Positions 4,952 through 9,596 of a stretch of 9,596 bases of DNA are shown here, piece by piece. Under the pieces are notes generated by a model that was given only the letters and a program-made list of their open reading frames with translations, was not told the DNA's origin and did no database searches. The position numbers and the translations under genes were made by a program. The stretch is from NCBI GenBank assembly GCA_019247255.1, contig JAFAPJ010000414.1, positions 1 to 9,596 of the forward strand. Reading direction: 5' to 3'. The DNA comes from Methylobacteriaceae bacterium. Lineage in GTDB: Bacteria > Pseudomonadota > Alphaproteobacteria > Rhizobiales > Beijerinckiaceae. The first letter of the stretch is position 1. Each line of letters begins with the position of its first letter.

Positions 4952-6502
4952 TCAGAGGTAATCCACGAGGCTGAGCCGCAGGATGGTCGAGGTCGTCTGG
5001 TAGGCGGCCTGAAGCCGCGTCTGGGTCTGGATCAGCTTGGAGGCAGCCTCCGTCGGGTCGGCGTTCTCGATCGCCGCCTGGCTGTCCCCGACATGCTTGA
5101 TCGCCTGGCTGAGCTGCTGGGCCGCGGCGTCGGCCGTTCCCTTCGCCAGCGAGAACTCGCCCGCGAGGTCGCGGACCGCGGTGCCGCTCGTCTGCCCGGT
5201 GAGGCGGGTGCGGGCGCGGTCGAGCAGCGCGAGCGTTTGGTCGTCGGGCGGCGGCGTCGCCGGAGCCGGGTCCTGGACGGCCAGGACCGCGAAACCGGCG
5301 AGGAGGGCCCGGAACGGCGCCTCGTTCGCCTGGGCGCCGATCCCGATCGTTTGGTTGTCCCCGAGCCGCGCGGGGTTCGTCCCGCGAGCGGCCGAGGGCG
5401 GTCCGTCGTCGCCCTGGTACCAGATGACCGTGTTCGCGGCCGTGCCGGACACGATGGCGGTCGCGGCGGCGGCGCTGCCGCCCGACGTGTCGACCCGCGG
5501 CGGCGGGGCGCCCGGGCGCGCCGCGAAGAAGTCGTCGGCCGCTTTGGCGGCGGAGGCGCCCGGGACGGTGTTGGTCACGAAGGTCTGCAGCGCCGTCTGG
5601 AGCGCGGCCGTCAGGTTGGCGCTCGTGGCGGCGGGCGTCGCCCCGATCGCGAAGGCGCCGTCCGCGCCGTCGGCCGGCGCTGCTCCGGCCGACAGCGTCA
5701 GGGTGCCGGTCGTGCCGTCGGGAAGGGTGAAGGTGTACGTGACGGCGTCGCCGTCGACCGGCGTTCCCGTGACGTCGATCGCGGCGCTCGCCGGTGTGGC
5801 GGGAACGGCCGGCGGCCCGGCGGAGCCCGCCGCTCCGGCCGTGAAGGTCGCGGCGAGCCCAGCCCCGGTCGCCGCGATGCCCGCGATCTTGACGCCGAAC
5901 GGCAGACCGTAGGCCTCCTCGCTGACGGTCGTGGTGGTCCCGGCCGAGGCGAGCGTCAGGCGTCCGAGCCCGGCCGTTCCGAGGTCCGCCTGCGTGCGCT
6001 CGTCGATGAGGGTCTTCACGCCCGCGCGCTGCGCGTCGCCGTTGAGGAGAAGGTCGGAATCGAGGACGGGCCGCGTGTCCGTGGCGCGCCCGGAGAAGAG
6101 GTAGCGGTCCCCGAGCGACGAGTTGAGGATGTCGACCGCCTGCTCGAAGGAGCCGCGCGCGGTGTCCACCACGTATTTCCGGCCGATCGGGAGATTGACC
6201 GTGTCCGTGAGACCGGAGGCGAGCTTCGAGCCCAAGGCGTCGAGCTGCTGCAACCCCGTCCCGATGAGCTGCGAGCGCAGGCTCGCGTCCTGCGCGTTCC
6301 CTTGATAGGCCTCCAGGCGGGACGCCGTCGAGCCGAGCCCCAGGCTCACCGAGCCCTGGATTCCGAGACCCGCGACGGTCGTCGCGACCTTCCCGGTCGA
6401 GAGCTGGCTCTGGAAGCCGTTGAGCTGCGTGCGGAGCCGGTCGAAGCTCTGGACCGCGAGCCGCGACGCGGTCGGGCCGTTGCCGTAGGCGATGACGGTC
6501 AT
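4952..6502 (-). CDS. flgL: Flagellar hook-filament junction protein FlgL (HAP3)
   Basis: A 516-residue flagellin-like protein that forms the second junction ring between hook and filament after export by the flagellar type III apparatus. The N-terminal coiled part (about 8-135) reads SFDRLRTQLNGFQSQLSTGK (19-38), then the GDRYLFSG motif (131-138). The C-terminal helix ends with TRLQAAYQTTSTILRLSLVDYL (495-516), a close match to flagellin/FlgL tails. The middle (about 225-400) is a long insert. It has a low-complexity Ala/Gly/Pro linker, a beta-rich module with IDVTGTPVDGDAVTYTF (242-258) and FTLPDGTTG (258-266), then FFAARPGAPPPRVD (325-338), NTVIWYQGDDG (357-367) and ANEAPFRALL (392-401). 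I recall similar inserts in other Hyphomicrobiales FlgL proteins; enteric FlgL is far shorter (a little over 300 residues). The start ATG overlaps the flgK stop (ATGA, 6499-6502) with GAGGA seven bases upstream inside flgK. It is the last flagellar gene before a convergent neighbour. Confidence 0.95.
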   Translation of the reverse strand: MTVIAYGNGPTASRLAVQSFDRLRTQLNGFQSQLSTGKVATTVAGLGIQGSVSLGLGSTASRLEAYQGNAQDASLRSQLIGTGLQQLDALGSKLASGLTDTVNLPIGRKYVVDTARGSFEQAVDILNSSLGDRYLFSGRATDTRPVLDSDLLLNGDAQRAGVKTLIDERTQADLGTAGLGRLTLASAGTTTTVSEEAYGLPFGVKIAGIAATGAGLAATFTAGAAGSAGPPAVPATPASAAIDVTGTPVDGDAVTYTFTLPDGTTGTLTLSAGAAPADGADGAFAIGATPAATSANLTAALQTALQTFVTNTVPGASAAKAADDFFAARPGAPPPRVDTSGGSAAAATAIVSGTAANTVIWYQGDDGPPSAARGTNPARLGDNQTIGIGAQANEAPFRALLAGFAVLAVQDPAPATPPPDDQTLALLDRARTRLTGQTSGTAVRDLAGEFSLAKGTADAAAQQLSQAIKHVGDSQAAIENADPTEAASKLIQTQTRLQAAYQTTSTILRLSLVDYL

Positions 6503-8346
6503 GCGCCGATCCTCAGAAGCGTGTCCAAGAGCTCCTTGCCGGCCGCGAGAACGCGGGCATTCGCCCCGTAGGCCGTTTGGAGCTGGATGAGCTGCGTCAG
6601 CTCATTGTCGATGTTGACGCCCGATTGGTCGGTGAAGCGGCTCTGCACGGCGTTCAGGACGACCTTCTGGCCGTCGTCGAGGTTCTTGGCGTCGTTCGCG
6701 CCGGCAGCTTGCGCCGCCACGATGCGGTTCGCGAGGGAGCCGAGCGAGCCGGAGACGGGCACGTTCCCGTTGAGCCCCGTCGTGCCCGGGATGGTGATCG
6801 GGCCGTTGAGCCGCCCGACGAGAAGCGTCGGCCGCGTCGGGTCGCCGGAAAGCGTCGTGCTCGAATAGCGCACGAGGGTCGACGGGTCCGCGACCACGCC
6901 CCCGTTGACGGTGATCCGGGCCGAGAAGCCGGAGAGCTGCGTGCCGTTCTCGAAGGAGCCCGTGTAGGGGCCCCCGCCCTGATCGACGAAGAGCGGCAGC
7001 TCGGGGTCGCCGGTCGTCAGGCCGGCGACGGAGACGTGGCCCGATACGCCCGTCACGCTCGCCGTGCCGGTGCCGTCGTCGAGGATCTGCAGGGTCGTCC
7101 CGGACGCGCTCGCGGCGAAGTTCGTGCCGAGCGCCGTGCCGATCTTGGTCGCGACGCTCGCGGCGCCGCCCGAGAAGTCGATGCCGATCCGGCTGCCGTC
7201 CGGGCTCGTCGCGGCCGCCGCCGCGGCGGCGCTCCCGGCCTTGACGAAGGTCACGGTCCGGGCCGTCGCGCCGACCTTGGTGGAGACCGTGAGGCTGTTG
7301 CCGTTCGCGAGCTGCGACAGGTCGAAGCTGAAGCCCGACGCCGTCGAGGGCGCGACGGCCGGCACGGCGGTCCCGGCCACGTCCTTGTCGGAGAGCGCGG
7401 CGGCGAGCCCGGCCGCGAGCGAATCGAGCTGCGCCTGCGCCTGCGGCAGCACGTCGTCGCGGAGCTCCACGTAGGCCGCGATCGAGCCCGATCGGATCTG
7501 GCCGAGCGCGAGCACGTCGCGGCTCTTGCCGAGCGCGTCCGTCGCCGTGATCGAGCCGACGCCGCGCTTCGTCGGGTCCGTGCTGTAGGCGAGGTCGGTC
7601 GAGAGGGGCGCGTGCCGGTCGAAGGAGAGCGTCGTCGGGTTGACGCCGTCGAAGAGAAGGAGCCCGCCGGTCGTGGAGATGGAGACCGCGCCGTCCGCGC
7701 CCGGCGTCACCTTGACGTCGAGATAGGTCGAGAGCCGGTCGATGAGAGCGTCGCGCTGGTCGAGAAGCGCCGGGTTCGAGCCGCTGCCGACATTCGCCCG
7801 GAAGGCCGCGCCCGCGGCCGTGATGCCGTCCAGGATGCCGTTCACGTCGGTCACGGCCGCGTCGATCCGGTCCTCCGCGTTCTGCCGCGCCGTCTGCACG
7901 GAATCCGAGAGGCTGTTCAACGACGAGGCGAGATTCACGGCGGCCGTGACGGCGCTCGACCGCGTCGAGTAGTTGCCCGGATCGTTCGCGAGGCTCGAGA
8001 TCGCGCTCGTGAAGCCGTTCGCGAGATCCGCGAGCGAGCCCGTGCCGCCCGAGGGGTCGAAGGCACGCTCGAGATCCGCGAGCGCGTTCGCCTTCGCGCC
8101 CGTATAGCCGGCGCCGGCGCTCTCGAGACGCAGCTGCTTTTGGAGGATGCCGTCGAGGACGCGATTGGCGCCGAGCACCGCGACGCCGGTCGGCTGCGTC
8201 CCGGAGATCAGCTCCTGCGTGACCGAGACCCGGCGCGTGTAGCCGACGGTCCCGGCATTGGCGACGTTCTGGGAGACGACGTCGAGCCCGGCCTGGCTCG
8301 CGCGCAGGCCGGAGGTCGCCGTCTGGATCAGGGACGAGATGGTCAC
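6499..8346 (-). CDS. flgK: Flagellar hook-associated protein FlgK (HAP1)
   Basis: A 615-residue exported protein that forms the first hook-filament junction ring. The N-terminus carries the rod/hook motif SQNVANAGTVGYTRR (25-39), and the C-terminus GVNIDNELTQLIQLQTAYGANARVL (576-600) is the conserved terminal helix of the family. The FlgK D1 helical region (about 80-210) includes LLDQRDALIDRLS (194-206). Residues about 337-441 form a variable, surface-type insert, with a poly-Ala run at 373-379 and a beta-alpha pattern like flagellin D2/D3 modules. The length is at the long end for the family (E. coli FlgK is about 550 residues). The start is GTG at 8346, chosen because GAGGAGG sits five bases upstream and the homology begins immediately. 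It lies 27 bases after the flgE stop and overlaps flgL by four bases, so flgE-flgK-flgL is one operon. Confidence 0.95.
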   Translation of the reverse strand: MTISSLIQTATSGLRASQAGLDVVSQNVANAGTVGYTRRVSVTQELISGTQPTGVAVLGANRVLDGILQKQLRLESAGAGYTGAKANALADLERAFDPSGGTGSLADLANGFTSAISSLANDPGNYSTRSSAVTAAVNLASSLNSLSDSVQTARQNAEDRIDAAVTDVNGILDGITAAGAAFRANVGSGSNPALLDQRDALIDRLSTYLDVKVTPGADGAVSISTTGGLLLFDGVNPTTLSFDRHAPLSTDLAYSTDPTKRGVGSITATDALGKSRDVLALGQIRSGSIAAYVELRDDVLPQAQAQLDSLAAGLAAALSDKDVAGTAVPAVAPSTASGFSFDLSQLANGNSLTVSTKVGATARTVTFVKAGSAAAAAAATSPDGSRIGIDFSGGAASVATKIGTALGTNFAASASGTTLQILDDGTGTASVTGVSGHVSVAGLTTGDPELPLFVDQGGGPYTGSFENGTQLSGFSARITVNGGVVADPSTLVRYSSTTLSGDPTRPTLLVGRLNGPITIPGTTGLNGNVPVSGSLGSLANRIVAAQAAGANDAKNLDDGQKVVLNAVQSRFTDQSGVNIDNELTQLIQLQTAYGANARVLAAGKELLDTLLRIGA

Positions 8347-8351
8347 CGCCG

Positions 8352-8358
8352 CCTCCTC
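8352..8358 (-). promoter_or_regulatory. Strong ribosome-binding site of flgK (GTG start)
   Basis: GAGGAGG, five bases before the GTG, in the 27-base flgE-flgK gap. It fixes the non-ATG start of flgK and suggests efficient independent initiation, in contrast to flgL, which is coupled to flgK. Confidence 0.75.
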
Positions 8359-8373
8359 AGCCGCAAGGCATCA

Positions 8374-9596
8374 TCACCGAATGACGTTGATGACGTCCTG
8401 CAGCATCTGCTGGGCCGTCGAGAGGACCCGCGTGTTCGCCGAATACGCCTGCTGGGTTACGATCATCTTGGAGAACTCGTCCGAGATGTCGGTATTGGAC
8501 TGCTCGACCGCCCCGCCGGTGAGCGAGGCGCCGTTGAGGCCGTAGCTCGGCGGACCGGAGGCGTTGGTGGCCGAGAAGGCGCCGCCCGTTTCGCGCTTGA
8601 GCGAATCGTCGGCCGAGAACTGGGCGATCGTGACCTGACCGAGCTTCGCGGTGAGCCCGTTTGAATAGGTGCCCGTGACGGCGCCGTCCGAGCCGACCGC
8701 GATCTTGCCGAGCGTGCCGGACGAGTTGCCGTCTTGGGCGAGGCTCGTGCTCGCGACGCCCGTCGTGTCTGCGAACTGGGTCACGCCCTGCCCGAGTTTC
8801 AGGGTGACGTTGCCGACCGCGAGCCCGTCGATCGTCAGGCCGGACAGGGTGAAGCTCGTGGGCGTCGAGCTGATCTGACCCTTCGAATCGAAGGTGACGA
8901 GCGCGGGCGCGGCCGGGCTGCCGGCCTGCAGGCTCTGCCAGGCGACCGTGCTGCCGGTCGCCGTCGAGTTCGTCTGGTAGAAGACCTGCCAGGTGTCGGT
9001 GCCGCCGGCCGTCGAGGTCGCGGTCTTGGCGAGCCGAACCTGCAGCGTCGGCGAGGCGCCGAGCGAGTTGTAGACCGCGATCTCGCCGCCCGAGATCGAG
9101 TCGTTCAGGAACTGCGCGGTCTCGGCGCCGGTGACGCTCGCGATCGCGGTCGCCGGGACGGGCGGGACCGCGGCCGCGTTGCCGTTATTGTTCGCGTAGG
9201 AGGCAGGGACGATGAGCTCCGAGCCTGCCGTCCCGGCCGAGTATTTCGGCGGCTTCGGCGTGAGCGGGAAGTTGCCCGTGAGGTTGACCGCGCTGGTCGC
9301 CTTGGCGGGCAGCGGGTCGCTGGAGATCTGGAGCGCGCTCGTGGACCCGCCGACGGTCGCGCCGGTCGCCGGGTTGTAGGTGGTGCCCACGAGGTAGTAG
9401 CCGGCCCCGTTCTTCAGATAGCCGCTCGCATCGACCGAGAAATCGCCACGCCGGGTATAGTAGTTCAGGCCCGAGAAGGCCGGCGTCTGCACCGTGCCGC
9501 TGTTCTGCGCGACCGTGAAATAGCCCTGGCCGGAGATCGCGAGGTTGGTGGTGACGCCCGTATTGTTGATGGTCCCCTGGATGGTGTTCGTGAGCT
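8374..9596 (-). CDS. flgE: Flagellar hook protein FlgE, missing its N-terminus (cut by window edge)
   Basis: 406 residues are visible; the reading frame runs off the end of the window. The visible part begins with TNTIQGTINNTGVTTNLAISG, followed by QGYF and YTRRGDFSVDASGYL, the standard FlgE/F/G core in which the D1 domain resumes after the N-terminal helix. The C-terminus has NTDISDEFSKMIVTQQAYSA (340-359 in the full visible run, approximate) and ends MLQDVINVIR, the hook-protein-specific tail. Judged from relatives, roughly 60-80 N-terminal residues lie outside the window. It polymerises into the hook, the flexible joint between motor and filament. A GTG at 9492 lies inside the conserved core and should not be taken as the start. 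The gene ends in tandem TGA TGA stops, 27 bases before flgK. Confidence 0.94.
   Translation of the reverse strand, partial: LTNTIQGTINNTGVTTNLAISGQGYFTVAQNSGTVQTPAFSGLNYYTRRGDFSVDASGYLKNGAGYYLVGTTYNPATGATVGGSTSALQISSDPLPAKATSAVNLTGNFPLTPKPPKYSAGTAGSELIVPASYANNNGNAAAVPPVPATAIASVTGAETAQFLNDSISGGEIAVYNSLGASPTLQVRLAKTATSTAGGTDTWQVFYQTNSTATGSTVAWQSLQAGSPAAPALVTFDSKGQISSTPTSFTLSGLTIDGLAVGNVTLKLGQGVTQFADTTGVASTSLAQDGNSSGTLGKIAVGSDGAVTGTYSNGLTAKLGQVTIAQFSADDSLKRETGGAFSATNASGPPSYGLNGASLTGGAVEQSNTDISDEFSKMIVTQQAYSANTRVLSTAQQMLQDVINVIR

Noticed and set aside
5093..6571. A 492-codon open frame on the plus strand opposite flgL
   Set aside because: Same reason: Arg/Gly-rich, no domain, fully antisense to flgL.
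6577..8664. A 695-codon open frame on the plus strand opposite flgK and flgE
   Set aside because: Its translation is Arg/Glu/Gly/Val-rich with no recognisable domain, and it lies antisense to two certain flagellar genes. Long antisense open frames are normal in DNA with such a strong G/C third-position bias.
1..9596. CRISPR arrays, tRNA or rRNA genes, insertion sequences, attachment sites
   Set aside because: I saw no regularly spaced direct repeats, no transposase or integrase motifs, and no tRNA- or rRNA-like sequence on either strand; genes are closely packed and uniform in codon use.

Overview
The window is a high-GC, gene-dense chromosomal segment that looks like an alphaproteobacterium of the order Hyphomicrobiales (Rhizobiales). 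The reasons are the codon use (G/C in almost every third position), the flgE-flgK-flgL order, a FlgL with a long inserted domain of a type I recall from rhizobial relatives, a small stand-alone receiver protein, and a perfect CtrA-type half-site TTAACCAT. I cannot resolve the genus. I saw no tRNA, rRNA, insertion sequence, phage gene or CRISPR array.

Layout. (1) Bases 1-369, minus strand: the N-terminal part of an outer-membrane FadL/OmpP1-type channel, cut by the window edge. (2) Bases 370-600: a divergent intergenic region. (3) Bases 601-3024, plus strand: a tightly packed run of a fumarylacetoacetate hydrolase (FAH) family enzyme, an AlaX-type editing protein for mischarged tRNA-Ala, and SseA-type 3-mercaptopyruvate sulfurtransferase. 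Gene 1 overlaps gene 2 by 8 bases, and gene 2 is 11 bases from gene 3, so they probably share a transcript. (4) Bases 3021-3413, minus strand: a single-domain CheY-like response regulator, convergent with sseA and sharing its stop region within one CTAG. (5) Bases 3414-3695: a 282-base divergent gap with several short inverted repeats and the CtrA-like half-site. (6) Bases 3696-4929, plus strand: a TerB-family protein followed directly by a class I glutamine amidotransferase-like protein that has no ordinary start codon where its homology begins. (7) Bases 4952-9596, minus strand: the distal end of a flagellar operon, flgE (partial), flgK and flgL, which build the hook, the first hook-filament junction ring and the second junction ring.

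How the genes work together. The flagellar genes form one assembly unit, with a GTG start behind a strong ribosome-binding site for flgK and an ATGA stop/start overlap for flgL. The FAH-alaX-sseA group is housekeeping metabolism and translation quality control; its common theme, if any, is not evident. The terB-amidotransferase pair is probably co-translated.

Most of the window is ordinary. The best candidate for something unusual is the terB/amidotransferase junction, where either a rare ATC start, a +1 frameshift giving a fusion, or a sequencing indel has to be invoked. I do not see convincing evidence of a wholly new system.
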